Below, in pieces: positions 36,941 through 46,116 of a stretch of 64,000 nucleotides of DNA. Source of the stretch: Clostridium saccharoperbutylacetonicum N1-4(HMT) (lineage in GTDB: Bacteria > Bacillota > Clostridia > Clostridiales > Clostridiaceae); NCBI RefSeq assembly GCF_000340885.1, contig NC_020291.1, positions 4,029,001-4,093,000 on the forward strand, in the 5' to 3' direction. A program made the translations under genes and the position numbers. The number at the start of each line of letters is the position of its first letter. Positions within the stretch are counted from its first letter, which is position 1. The notes beneath the pieces were generated by a model. That model did not search any database. It saw only the letters and a program-made list of their open reading frames with translations, and was not told the DNA's origin.

Positions 36941-37840
36941 CTATAAAATATAAGATAAAAGTAACGATAAAATTAAAAGAATTCCAAATTGACCTTGAAG
37001 CTTACCACTTTCTTTATCAAGCTCTGCAATATAATCGCTTGAATCTTTAGCAATTCTTAATTTGTTAATATTTTTAGTAGCAGCTGATACTGTTATTAAA
37101 CAAATTAAACTTATATAGGGAATATATTTTAAAATGATTATTATGATGAGAAAAATATACGAAAGTACAATCAGGCTTAAATATACTTTTTGCGCTTTCT
37201 TGTGGCCTATACTTATTGACAGTGTTTTTATACCAGCTTTCTTATCATGTTTTATATCCCTAATATCATTAGCATGTAATATTGCTGTAGTTAAAAGTGC
37301 AGTTGGAATTGATATTAAAAATGACTGCATCGTAAACTTCTGCATCTGCAAATAATACCCTCCAAGTGTCATTAATGGTCCAAAAATTATAAATACCAAA
37401 GGTGTACCCAATCCTCTATATTTAAGCTTTAATGGTCTTCCTGTATAAAAATATCCACACAAAGCACCAGCAATCCCTAGAATTAAAATCACAATTCCTA
37501 CATTGTAAGCCAAGTATAAACCAATTAAACAACCTACAATCAGTAATAATATTCCGCTTTTATATACTTCTTTTAAAGTCAGCAGTCCTTCAACAACTAC
37601 TCCGCTGGAACTATGAGAATCCTTTGTATCAACCTTATTTATAAAGTCATCATGATCATTTAATAAATTTACTGAAGATTGCAGAAAAATAATTGCTATG
37701 ACTGAAAGTATAAAATATCCAAGATTAAAATTAGGCTCTTTTAATGCTAATATTCCTCCAAGTATAACTGGAATTACTGAAGCTGTTAAAGAAAAAGGCC
37801 TTGAAGCCCTAATAAATAACTTAAATTTTTCAATTGTCAT
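36941..37840 (-). CDS. menA: 1,4-dihydroxy-2-naphthoate polyprenyltransferase-like protein (MenA)
   Basis: 299 aa, UbiA superfamily, eight or nine hydrophobic segments. The first Asp motif, NLLNDHDDFINKVDTKDS (near residues 59-76), and the second, HANDIRDIKHDKKAGIKT (near 188-205), bind the prenyl diphosphate via magnesium. It attaches the polyprenyl tail to DHNA. GAGGTG precedes the ATG at 37840; the TTG at 37864 is less likely. No DHNA synthesis genes (menB-F) are in the window, so DHNA may come from elsewhere in the genome or from outside, as with DmkA in flavin-based extracellular electron transfer. Confidence 0.88.
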   Translation of the reverse strand: MTIEKFKLFIRASRPFSLTASVIPVILGGILALKEPNFNLGYFILSVIAIIFLQSSVNLLNDHDDFINKVDTKDSHSSSGVVVEGLLTLKEVYKSGILLLIVGCLIGLYLAYNVGIVILILGIAGALCGYFYTGRPLKLKYRGLGTPLVFIIFGPLMTLGGYYLQMQKFTMQSFLISIPTALLTTAILHANDIRDIKHDKKAGIKTLSISIGHKKAQKVYLSLIVLSYIFLIIIIILKYIPYISLICLITVSAATKNINKLRIAKDSSDYIAELDKESGKLQGQFGILLILSLLLSYIL

Positions 37841-37920
37841 TTTATTTTTAATCACCTCTATCAAGTAATCTTTCTTGATTAGTATTAATTTATTCCTTTT
37901 ATAAGATTCAAAAAATAATA

Positions 37921-37957
37921 TTATAGCTTATCTAAAATTTTTTTAGATAAGCTATAA
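37921..37957 (-). terminator. terminator between the polyferredoxin and menA genes
   Basis: A perfect 17-bp stem: TTATAGCTTATCTAAAA, 3-nt loop, complement. The minus-strand exit reads TATTATTTTTTG. It begins 8 bp after the polyferredoxin stop, so menA needs read-through or its own promoter. Confidence 0.8.
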
Positions 37958-37964
37958 TATATTA

Positions 37965-39356
37965 TTACATACGCATTGCCATAGGTAATGAAAATAACAT
38001 TATGTTCACTACAGCAAGTAATATTAAAAGAACAGTATATACAATTGTTATGCTAACTTTTTTAGTTTCATAATTATTCTTAGATATTTTATATACAGTA
38101 TATATTGAACCTAAAGTTCCAATTCCTATTAGTAAGAACTGAAATACTTGTATTGTTGGATCATCTAAAATAGCTGAAGACGTATGCTCAACGCTCACTC
38201 CAAATAATTCTATAAATGTATAAAATATTGATTTTCCCTCTGCTAGTAAATGGAATAAGTTATGAGCTATATGTGCAGCCATATCTAATGGTATAAGGGC
38301 ATATCCATACCTCATGAAATTTTCTTTTAATGAAGCTTTATTGAATATTTTTGCAACTAGTCCTGTTACCGATAATAATGCTACAGGTATAGCCATTGCT
38401 ATAATAAATGTTATTGTAAAAGTAATAGCATAATTTTGTGTTCCTGTTACATTTTCAAGCCATGTTAACATTCCATCCCATATTTCTAACATTGTAATAT
38501 TTTGTACAAATACTATACCCATTATTACGACAGCTAAAAATGCTGCATCTAATCTTGGCTTTCTAATAAACCATAATTCCTTTGTAGGTACACGCAATGA
38601 TATGTTAATTGAATTATTTGGACAATTCTTTACACAGTTACCACAGAAATTACATTCTGAATTATCTTCCATAGTTTTTGGGAACTCAAACATTGGACAT
38701 CCATCTGCCCTCTCAGTTCCTTTATAACAATGTGCAGCAGTACATTTTGCACATATTTCTTTTGTTCCACGTAATTGTAACATCCCTGCTCTAGAATAGT
38801 TTCCTGATAATCCTCCTAAGAAACAAAGATATCTACACCAAGTTCTTCGTTCCCAAAATGCACCAGAAAATATTACTCCAATAGTAATTAATAAAAGTAA
38901 AGTTCCTGAACCTCTTGGCGATTCAACTACTCCAAAGACATGATCACTCCAAGTAATAGCTAAAAACATTGCATCTATAAGCCATACACCATATTTTTTT
39001 AAAAACCTAGGTACTGGTTTCTTATTTCCTACAAATTTTTGAATTACATCGCTTAATGCTCCAAATGGACATATGGAACACCAGAATCTACCTGTTATAA
39101 ATAACATTATAGGAAGAATAGGCCACCATAATACCCAAGTTCCAGCTGTACCAAAGTTATCGTGAGCTTCATCAGGACCAGTTAATAATTGAAATACGAT
39201 AAACGCAAAAACTAATCCTACAAATAATTGAAATATTCCTGGATACCATTTACTTTTAATAAAGCTCTTAAGCATTTTATTATCTAATAAATTATTTCCT
39301 TTTTGCTCTTGCGATGTTTTTGTTTCACCACTAAGTTTATTGTCCAATTTTGACAT
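37965..39356 (-). CDS. membrane polyferredoxin, NapH/CcoG(FixG)-like
   Basis: 463 aa. TM segments near residues 37-58, 73-90, 125-145, 150-168, 275-292, 305-330, 400-420 and 435-458. The first cytoplasmic cysteine motif GRFWCSICPFGALSD (near 91) and RTWCRYLCFLGGLSG (near 170) match the 4Fe-4S_5 polyferredoxin core; then CAKCTAAHCYKGTERADGC (about 200-220) and a ferredoxin motif CNFCGNCVKNCP (about 233-245). It moves electrons between quinone/ferredoxin and membrane or outside partners. It sits beside FixH, as ccoG does in cbb3 clusters, but no cbb3 oxidase genes are present. GAGGTGA upstream of the ATG. Confidence 0.85.
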   Translation of the reverse strand: MSKLDNKLSGETKTSQEQKGNNLLDNKMLKSFIKSKWYPGIFQLFVGLVFAFIVFQLLTGPDEAHDNFGTAGTWVLWWPILPIMLFITGRFWCSICPFGALSDVIQKFVGNKKPVPRFLKKYGVWLIDAMFLAITWSDHVFGVVESPRGSGTLLLLITIGVIFSGAFWERRTWCRYLCFLGGLSGNYSRAGMLQLRGTKEICAKCTAAHCYKGTERADGCPMFEFPKTMEDNSECNFCGNCVKNCPNNSINISLRVPTKELWFIRKPRLDAAFLAVVIMGIVFVQNITMLEIWDGMLTWLENVTGTQNYAITFTITFIIAMAIPVALLSVTGLVAKIFNKASLKENFMRYGYALIPLDMAAHIAHNLFHLLAEGKSIFYTFIELFGVSVEHTSSAILDDPTIQVFQFLLIGIGTLGSIYTVYKISKNNYETKKVSITIVYTVLLILLAVVNIMLFSLPMAMRM

Positions 39357-39382
39357 TAAACAGTCACCTCTATTCTTTTGCT

Positions 39383-39925
39383 TTACTTTTTGCTTTTTTT
39401 CTTTACAGCAGCTACTATAATTATTACTGCTACAATTCCTACAAAGCCTCCTATAACAACCCAGTTTGGACCTGCACTTACTACATCAACATCAAATTTT
39501 ATATCCTTCTTCTCTCCATTTACAGTAACATTAGCTGTAACAACCCATTTACCTTTATCCGTAAACTCAATATTACCCATGTATTGACCACTTCCACTAC
39601 TTTCTAATGCAGCTTCAATTGGCTTTGACTTATCCATATTCATGCCACCCATGTCAGAATTCTTGTCCATTTCTGCACTTAACTTAACTTCAGCATTTTC
39701 AACCTCTTTATTATTATCATCATGCAGTGTAACCATCACATCATTCTTACCAGTTTTAACTTTATTATCTTTATTGAAAGTTAACTCTGCTTTAATACCA
39801 CTTGCACTTTTTTCAGTGCCTTTTCCCATGTCCATATTCCCCATCCCATCAGCAAAAGCTGCTGTTGATAAACCTAACGTAAATATTAAACCTGCTATTG
39901 CACCTCTAATTGTTTTCTTTTTCAT
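39383..39925 (-). CDS. FixH/YtkA-like exported protein with C-terminal membrane anchor
   Basis: 180 aa. Signal peptide at residues 1-25 (ends AFADG), Met-rich stretch GMGNMDMGK, one beta-sandwich domain (residues 40-145) with DVMVTLHDDNNKEVENAEVKL and a second Met-rich loop NSDMGGMNMDKSKP, then a TM helix near 153-173 and a KKKSKK tail. FixH-like domains take part in copper delivery to cbb3 oxidases; the Met clusters fit Cu(I) binding. The start has AAGGGAG upstream. Confidence 0.78.
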   Translation of the reverse strand: MKKKTIRGAIAGLIFTLGLSTAAFADGMGNMDMGKGTEKSASGIKAELTFNKDNKVKTGKNDVMVTLHDDNNKEVENAEVKLSAEMDKNSDMGGMNMDKSKPIEAALESSGSGQYMGNIEFTDKGKWVVTANVTVNGEKKDIKFDVDVVSAGPNWVVIGGFVGIVAVIIIVAAVKKKSKK

Positions 39926-39994
39926 TGTTTTTTGACTCCCTTCATGTCATGCCTAAAGACTTAATTTCCTCTTATTTGTTATAATTAAATATTT

Positions 39995-40489
39995 TTATCG
40001 TTTACCATATTTCTTTTTCCAAAAAGAGATGATCAATTGATCAATACCTATTTTATATGCATTAGCTCCAGCTGCCATTAAAATTATAGCGGCAGTATAT
40101 AAAATTGGATTAGTACTAGTAGTTCCTGCTAATAGATAATTTAAATTCATAAATGCTCCACCAATCAAACCTGCAATAGTAAAAGCGCCAAGTATTAAAC
40201 TAACACCAACAAGAACTTCTCCAACCGGAACTACATATGTGAATACTCCTGCATTTGGCAAAGCAACACTTTCAACAAATCTTGCATACCACCACTGCAC
40301 TCCTGGATGATCTCCAGTTGACTTTGCTAAAGATCCCTTTAAAAATCCTGTTATTGCTACACCTGCTTGACTACCTACCCATGTTGGATCTTGTAATTTT
40401 TCGATACCTGGAACTATCCATTGATAACCCAACCATATACGCAAAATAGTCCATACAGGTACTAAGTATTTATTCTTTAAAAATTTCAT
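39995..40489 (-). CDS. DoxX/DoxD family membrane protein
   Basis: 164 aa with four hydrophobic helices: N-terminal WTILRIWLGYQWIVPGIEKL, then a soluble loop (residues 35-72), and helices around 78-100, 105-123 and 128-145. DoxD members are the large subunit of thiosulfate:quinone oxidoreductase; DoxX members are poorly understood. In this quinone/polyferredoxin operon it could hand electrons to quinone. AAAGGAG before the ATG. Confidence 0.82.
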   Translation of the reverse strand: MKFLKNKYLVPVWTILRIWLGYQWIVPGIEKLQDPTWVGSQAGVAITGFLKGSLAKSTGDHPGVQWWYARFVESVALPNAGVFTYVVPVGEVLVGVSLILGAFTIAGLIGGAFMNLNYLLAGTTSTNPILYTAAIILMAAGANAYKIGIDQLIISFWKKKYGKR

Positions 40490-40530
40490 TTTATTCCATC
40501 TCCTTTGTATTATTTATTATAATTTCAATA

Positions 40531-41355
40531 TTAATCATTTTTTATTTTCCTATTAGACGATTCAATCACATAATTTAAAAGACCATTTAAGCAATCCTTA
40601 TAAATTGAAGGTTCTAAATCTTCAATTTCTTCTTTAGCTTTTAAAGCAAATTCTTTAGCATTAAGAGCTGTGATATTATTACTTGCGCTAGGATCACCGT
40701 CTATGCAATCATCAATTATTTGATATACCATTCCTAAATTTAATCCGTAATTTTCTAAAGCTGTAATTTCTTCTTCTTTTCCTTTAACTGTTTTGGCTCC
40801 AAGTTTACAGCAAGCAGCCATAAATGATGCTGTTTTTCCTTCTATTATATTGAGATAATCCTGCTTTGAAATTTCATAATTTTGTGCTTGTTCGATTTCT
40901 GCAATGCACATTTTTTCAATAACTTCTGTAATAACCTCTTCTGCATCTTTTGTTTGCAATTTTAATAATATTGAAAATGCCTTAGCATAAAAAGCATCTC
41001 CTGCCAGAACTGCTACCTTTCTACCAAATATATTATTTAAAGTTTTTTGACCACGGCGAAATAAATCATTGTCAATTATATCGTCGTGTACTAAACTTGC
41101 ACTATGTATTAGTTCAATTGCTACACATAAATTAATTAATTGTATTCTTTCCTCTGCAGTCATTTCAGGTTTTATAGCTTTAGCTGAAAGTATTACCAAA
41201 CTCGGCCGAAGATACTTTCCTGGAACTTTAAAAAAATATTTAAATACCTCTTCTGTTGAATCTGAACTAATATCTTTTCCAATGTTTTTTAAAATCACCT
41301 CAACTTCATTGAGCTCTTTACTTATTGCCTTTTTTGCTTCTATAAAACTTGACAT
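40531..41355 (-). CDS. polyprenyl diphosphate synthase (heptaprenyl/octaprenyl type)
   Basis: 274 aa. Trans-prenyltransferase: first Asp-rich motif LIHSASLVHDDIIDNDLFRRG (near residues 82-102) and second motif QIIDDCIDGD (near 215-225), with KYLRPSLVILSAKA near 46. It makes the isoprenoid tail for quinones. GTGAGG is close to the ATG at 41355, better than the TTG at 41373. First gene of the polyferredoxin operon; the same pairing with menA occurs in extracellular electron transfer loci (DmkB/DmkA). The 11-bp repeat pair lies about 75 bp upstream. Confidence 0.9.
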   Translation of the reverse strand: MSSFIEAKKAISKELNEVEVILKNIGKDISSDSTEEVFKYFFKVPGKYLRPSLVILSAKAIKPEMTAEERIQLINLCVAIELIHSASLVHDDIIDNDLFRRGQKTLNNIFGRKVAVLAGDAFYAKAFSILLKLQTKDAEEVITEVIEKMCIAEIEQAQNYEISKQDYLNIIEGKTASFMAACCKLGAKTVKGKEEEITALENYGLNLGMVYQIIDDCIDGDPSASNNITALNAKEFALKAKEEIEDLEPSIYKDCLNGLLNYVIESSNRKIKND

Positions 41356-41429
41356 AACCTCACCAACTCTCAATAATTTAATGTTAAAATTTTAAGCTTT
41401 CATTTATGACATAGTATACATAGAACATG

Positions 41430-41451
41430 TGTAGATATTATGAAGATAATT
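41430..41451. promoter_or_regulatory. 11-bp direct-repeat pair upstream of the quinone/polyferredoxin operon
   Basis: TGTAGATATTA followed immediately by TGAAGATAATT. The 11-bp periodicity is that of OmpR/PhoB-type response-regulator sites. The same motif lies at 49589, 49675, 53493 and weakly at 58328. Confidence 0.55.
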
Positions 41452-41523
41452 TATAAAGTTTTGAGATATTCTTATCCTCGTCTTTGCAATCTTCCCAAAA
41501 CATTGTATAAATACGCACAAAAA

Positions 41524-41552
41524 AAAACTGCTGACACTTTGTCAACAGTTTT
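41524..41552 (-). terminator. terminator of the histidine kinase gene
   Basis: AAAACTG-C-TGAC and GTCA-A-CAGTTTT pair; the minus-strand exit is a run of nine T. It lies 20 bp past the kinase stop. Confidence 0.85.
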
Positions 41553-41572
41553 AGAAGATAGTATAAAAAACT

Positions 41573-42958
41573 TTATACTACTTTCGCTATTTTTACTACA
41601 AAATTAGCCCCTTTTCCAATCATGCTATCTACTGTTATATTTCCGCCATGTGCTTCAACTATAGACTTAGAAATCGTAAGTCCTATCCCTGCTCCACCTG
41701 TTAATTTATGTCTCGACTCATCTGCTCTATAAAATCTCTCAAATACATAAGGTAAATCATCTTGTGATATTCCTATCCCTGTATCCTTAACACTTAGTTC
41801 AAGAAAATTATTATCTTCAGTTATATTAACCTCCACTTTGCCATCTTTCTGAGTATATTTTAAGGCATTAGATATTAGATTAACTACAACTTGACTTATT
41901 TTATCTTTATCTAAATATGCAAGAATATCTTTCTCATGAAAAATTAAAGATACACCTTTATTTAAAAATTCTTTTTCGAAATTTAGAACTATATTTTTAA
42001 CAGCCTCACCAATATTAAACTCAGTCTTATTTAAAACGAGATTTTCACTTTCATATTGTGCTAACTTTTCCAAATCTCCTACAAGACGATTAAGTCTTAG
42101 TATCTCTTCATGGCAGCTTATAAGCCTTTCTGGGGTTGGCTCCCATATTCCATCTATCAGTGCTTCCATATGACTTTGAAGAGTAGAAAGTGGGGTTCTA
42201 AGTTCATGGGAAACGTCTCTTGCTAGTCTTTGCCTTAATTTTTCCTGTTCATTAAGAGAATATCCAAGACTATTAATGGTGGAAGTTAGTTTGTCTATCT
42301 CCTCAACATTTGATTTCTTCTCAATCTTTTGACTATAATCCCCTTTTGAAATCATCTCTGCTATATTTATAACCTTTAAAATTGGTCTGCTTAATCCTTC
42401 TGCCATTATTAAACCTAATATTAATGCAAATAATAAAGAAGCTGCTCCAACACCTATAAGTATTTTATTAAGTGTTTTTGAATACATTATATCATTTTCG
42501 TCATAATAAAAAGGACCATAATGACCTATACTTATAGTTCCTACTTTACTAGAATCATTTATTATTGGATATTCATCTTTAGAATACTCGCTTTCCCAGG
42601 TTGGAAAAATCTTTTGCATTGTACTAATTAAACGATTTTTAACTTCTTCACATTTAATATTATTATAAGTTTCAGCATCCCATATTACTTTATTTGACGC
42701 ATCTTTTACAGTGATAAATAATCCATTTTCAATTGCGCCAGCACCAATACTTTGAATTGCCTCAATATTGAAATTTGCACTATACTCACGACTTATAGCT
42801 GCAACAATAATTTTATTATCTCTTTCACGTTCTTGAATAACATAATTTTTAAATTGATTTACAAGAAAGAAGTGTGAAAGGATACTAATGAGTGCCACGC
42901 AAATCATTGTTATAAATATGTATGAAAGCGAAAGTCTGGTTCTAAGATTTTTCTTCAT
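41573..42958 (-). CDS. sensor histidine kinase
   Basis: 461 aa. TM1 near residues 7-29, extracellular sensor domain (about 30-150), TM2 near 155-178, HAMP, HisKA with DVSHELRTPLSTLQSH (phospho-acceptor His, near residue 252) and HATPase with NLISNALKYT (N box, about 360), DTGIGI and GGAGIGLTI. It starts at the ATG with GGAGG (42958), overlapping the end of the response regulator gene by 17 bp. Ligand unknown; copper or redox stress is plausible from the neighbours. Confidence 0.93.
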   Translation of the reverse strand: MKKNLRTRLSLSYIFITMICVALISILSHFFLVNQFKNYVIQERERDNKIIVAAISREYSANFNIEAIQSIGAGAIENGLFITVKDASNKVIWDAETYNNIKCEEVKNRLISTMQKIFPTWESEYSKDEYPIINDSSKVGTISIGHYGPFYYDENDIMYSKTLNKILIGVGAASLLFALILGLIMAEGLSRPILKVINIAEMISKGDYSQKIEKKSNVEEIDKLTSTINSLGYSLNEQEKLRQRLARDVSHELRTPLSTLQSHMEALIDGIWEPTPERLISCHEEILRLNRLVGDLEKLAQYESENLVLNKTEFNIGEAVKNIVLNFEKEFLNKGVSLIFHEKDILAYLDKDKISQVVVNLISNALKYTQKDGKVEVNITEDNNFLELSVKDTGIGISQDDLPYVFERFYRADESRHKLTGGAGIGLTISKSIVEAHGGNITVDSMIGKGANFVVKIAKVV

Positions 42959-43658
42959 TAAATTTTCCTCCAAACCTATAGCCTGTTCCATGGACAGTAA
43001 TTATATACTGTGGATCCTTAGGATTGGTTTCAATCTTTTGTCTTATATTTTTAACATGAGTATCTACATTACGATCATATCCATCATAGTCATCTCCAAG
43101 TGCATTACTTATAAGCTCTTCCCTTGTAAAAGTCTTGTTAGGATACTTAAGTAAGGTCATCAATATTTTATATTGCCTTGAGGTAAGCGCTATATTCTCT
43201 CCATTTTTCCGTATTTCTTTCTTTAACATATCAAATACCAAATCATTATCATTAAACGAAATTTCATTAGATAAAGGTACAACTTCTTCATTAAGTCTTC
43301 TAAATATAGCATATATTCTTGCTATAAGTTCTCTTGGACTAAAAGGTTTAGTTATGTAATCATCAGCTCCCATATGTAATCCAGAAATTATACTCTTTTC
43401 ATCAATTTTTGCTGTAAGCATTATAATTGGTACTCTAGATTTTTTTCTAACTATGTTGCAGATTTCTTCACCTGTCATATCTGGCAACATTAGATCTAGA
43501 ACTATTAAATCTGGATTAATCCTTTCAAACACCTCTAATGCTTGATTACCATCATATGCTTCAAATACAATTGCACCTTCCTTCTCTAGATATGATTTTA
43601 TAACTTCAACTATCTTATTCTCATCATCTACTATAATAACCTTTTTTTCTTCCAACAT
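42942..43658 (-). CDS. OmpR/PhoB-type response regulator
   Basis: 238 aa. Receiver domain with acidic pocket DDE (residues 11-13), phospho-acceptor in DLIVLDLMLPD (Asp54 region), Lys in ITKPFSPRE; C-terminal winged helix with LTSRQYKILMTLLKYPNKTFTREELI and VDTHVKNIRQKI. AGGTAGGAG before the ATG. It partners with the overlapping kinase. A candidate binder of the 11-bp repeats in this region. Confidence 0.95.
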   Translation of the reverse strand: MLEEKKVIIVDDENKIVEVIKSYLEKEGAIVFEAYDGNQALEVFERINPDLIVLDLMLPDMTGEEICNIVRKKSRVPIIMLTAKIDEKSIISGLHMGADDYITKPFSPRELIARIYAIFRRLNEEVVPLSNEISFNDNDLVFDMLKKEIRKNGENIALTSRQYKILMTLLKYPNKTFTREELISNALGDDYDGYDRNVDTHVKNIRQKIETNPKDPQYIITVHGTGYRFGGKFNEEKS

Positions 43659-43801
43659 ATTTTACTCCTACCTGACTTATAAATTATAAGTTAAATGCCC
43701 AATATATTTTTGCTTTACACTACTTTTAATTGGAATAATATAGAGCTATAATTCCTTATTTCCAAGTTTTACTCTCATCAAACCATCTTAATTGTATATT
43801 A

Positions 43802-43853
43802 AATTAAGATTATATCCAAACATATTTCATATTGCTAAGATATAATCTTAATT
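43802..43853. promoter_or_regulatory. long perfect inverted repeat upstream of the response regulator
   Basis: AATTAAGATTATATC (43802-43816) pairs with GATATAATCTTAATT (43839-43853), 15 bp with a 22-nt spacer. It lies 34 bp past the oxidoreductase stop and about 145 bp before the response regulator start. No T-run, so operator or attenuator is more likely than a terminator. Confidence 0.5.
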
Positions 43854-43886
43854 CATAATCTTCCTCTTATTAATAAGTAAGAATTT

Positions 43887-44468
43887 CTATATTTTTTCTT
43901 TTATTATCTTTTCTACTTCTCTTAAGTACTCCTTGCGAGTTTCATCAGGGACAGAGGGAACTGCACCAAAGAATGTATGACTAATCACTTCTATTCCACT
44001 GAAATTGAATATACCATCATCAGTAGTTTGTTTCATTGAATTATGCATTCCATTTTGAGCATAATATTCATTAGGACTACCTGTAGTACAAAATAATAAT
44101 GCTTTTTTCCCATTTAATAGACCTCTTGGAGCTCCATCTACACTTTCATAAGCAAATCCATAAGAAAAGACTCTATCAACGTATCCTTTTAATATTGCTG
44201 GAACGCTAACCCACCAGACAGGATATACAAATGTAATAACATCTGCCCATTTGATGTGTTCTTGTTCTGTTTTTATATCTTCAGACAGTTTTCCACTTTG
44301 CAAAGCCTCAAAATCAGTCGGTTTAAGAATAGGGTCAAATCCTATTTCATAAAGATTTCTAACAGCAATATTATCTCCTTTTTCTTTTGATGCTTTCTCT
44401 ATACTGTCAACTATTCCTTTACAAAAACTCTTTGGGTTTGGATGAGCAAATACAACTAAATGATTCAT
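43887..44468 (-). CDS. NAD(P)H:quinone oxidoreductase, flavodoxin-like fold (KefF/MdaB type)
   Basis: 193 aa. VVFAHPNPKSFCKGIVDSI at the N-terminus binds FMN/FAD phosphate; WADVITFVYPVWWVSVPAILKGYVDRVFSYGFAY (read around residues 73-105) and KALLFCTTGSPNEYY are family signatures. It reduces quinones by two electrons with NAD(P)H. AAGGAGG before the ATG. It stands with quinone and flavin genes and may feed the quinone pool from NAD(P)H. Confidence 0.9.
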   Translation of the reverse strand: MNHLVVFAHPNPKSFCKGIVDSIEKASKEKGDNIAVRNLYEIGFDPILKPTDFEALQSGKLSEDIKTEQEHIKWADVITFVYPVWWVSVPAILKGYVDRVFSYGFAYESVDGAPRGLLNGKKALLFCTTGSPNEYYAQNGMHNSMKQTTDDGIFNFSGIEVISHTFFGAVPSVPDETRKEYLREVEKIIKEKI

Positions 44469-44601
44469 AATTAATTCCTCCTTAATTTTTGATATACTCT
44501 ATTTTCCCTTGAAAAAATAAATATATTCTATTCCATTTGGATTCTTAAAAACGTCCCATAAAAATCATCATTATTAACTGTATTAAGACATCTGGAAAAT
44601 A

Positions 44602-46068
44602 TTAATTATTCTTTATAGCTTGACTTAACGCATCATTTACTGCCATCATAATTCCTTTACTTGTCATTGTAGCTCCTGAAACTACATCTACACTTATAGT
44701 TTGTGTTTCTACAATTTTATTAGGAATAGTATTTAATGCTTCTTTTCCTTTTGTTTCATTATTAGATACTATTTCTACATTTGTAATTTTGTCATCTTTT
44801 ACTGTAACTGCAACCTTTAAATCTGGGCTTTTACCTTGTCCAATTCCATTATAAGTTCCATCCTTATATTTCCCTTGATTATCAGCTGTTGATGAAGCAT
44901 TGATTTCTGCTTGGCTTAATGCCTTATTTACTGCTTCCATGATTCCCTTACTTGTCATTGTAGCTCCTGAAACCACATCAACATCTGTAGATTGTATATC
45001 TACAATTTTGCTCGGGATAGTGCTTAAAGCTTCTTTTCCTTTTGTTTCATTGTTAGATACTATTTCTACATTCGTGATTTTGTCATCTTTTATAGTAACT
45101 GCAACTTTTAAATCTGGATTCTTACCTTTTCCTACTCCTGTATATATTCCATCTTTATACTTCTTTTGCTCAGATTTATTAACATTAGAGCTACTTGCAG
45201 CAGTATTATTTGATGAATGATTAGCCATTCCATCATTCATAACTCCACCTAAAGCATTTACACCAGTAAAAGCAGCAATTGCTATTGCACCAGGAAGTAA
45301 AGGACTTACATCTTCACCTAAAATATTTACCTTAGTATTTTTTCTTGGACAAACCTCTATACACTTAAAGCAATTTATACATTCACCACTGCTTACCTTA
45401 TCCGTTTGATAAAGCTTTATTCCCATTGAACAATTATTTGTACATATTCTGCAAGGTCCACACTTATCTCTAAGTTTATTTATCTTTAAAATTCTAGCCT
45501 TAGATAAGATTGTAAAAACAGCTCCAAGTGGACAAAGATATCTACAGAAAAATCTTTCTATAAAAACAGCCCCAATTGCTATTAGTGCAAGTAATATAAA
45601 TCCACCTGTATATTCTGCTATAGCACCAGAAGCATTATCAACCATAGCAAAAGCATCCCACGGACTGTAGCTGTCAAATGATGTACTTCCACTTGTCCAA
45701 ATAACTACTATTATAAATAGTAAAATAACATATTTTAAATACTTTAATACTGAATCTAATTTTTCATCTACTTTAAATTTTGTTTTAAATACTTCTTTTG
45801 AAATTATATAAATAAAATCATTAATAGCCCCAAAGGTACAAAGCCATCCACAGAAGAATCGCCCAAGTATTATGGTTATAATAAAAATTGTAACCATTGC
45901 TAATAATTGAGGCCATACTAATACTACATCAAAATTTCCTTTAAGGATCATTGAGTATAGCTTTTTTAATTGATTAAAAATTAATGTAAATAATTCCGGC
46001 ATTAAAATTAAAAATGCAATTTGCGAAATTAATCTTAATCCTTGTAGTTTTGATATTGTTTTTTGCAT
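44602..46068 (-). CDS. membrane polyferredoxin fused to two FMN-binding domains
   Basis: 488 aa. N-terminal NapH/NosR-like membrane part: TM helices near residues 12-32, 50-68, 105-122, 148-166; cysteine motifs GRFFCGWLCTFGA (near 68) and ERFFCRYLCPLGA (near 170); ferredoxin motifs CGPCRICTNNCSMG (near 202) and CINCFKCIEVCP (near 227). After a TM near 255-270 and a Ser/Asn linker come two tandem FMN-binding domains (about 302-390 and 400-486), each ending DVVSGATMTSKGI, in which the Thr is the flavinylation site for ApbE. Electrons probably pass from the membrane to extracellular covalent FMN. It precedes apbE. Confidence 0.92.
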   Translation of the reverse strand: MQKTISKLQGLRLISQIAFLILMPELFTLIFNQLKKLYSMILKGNFDVVLVWPQLLAMVTIFIITIILGRFFCGWLCTFGAINDFIYIISKEVFKTKFKVDEKLDSVLKYLKYVILLFIIVVIWTSGSTSFDSYSPWDAFAMVDNASGAIAEYTGGFILLALIAIGAVFIERFFCRYLCPLGAVFTILSKARILKINKLRDKCGPCRICTNNCSMGIKLYQTDKVSSGECINCFKCIEVCPRKNTKVNILGEDVSPLLPGAIAIAAFTGVNALGGVMNDGMANHSSNNTAASSSNVNKSEQKKYKDGIYTGVGKGKNPDLKVAVTIKDDKITNVEIVSNNETKGKEALSTIPSKIVDIQSTDVDVVSGATMTSKGIMEAVNKALSQAEINASSTADNQGKYKDGTYNGIGQGKSPDLKVAVTVKDDKITNVEIVSNNETKGKEALNTIPNKIVETQTISVDVVSGATMTSKGIMMAVNDALSQAIKNN

Positions 46069-46116
46069 CGTCTCTCTCCCATTCTACTATTGATGTTAAT
46101 AAATTTTGCTTTTCTC

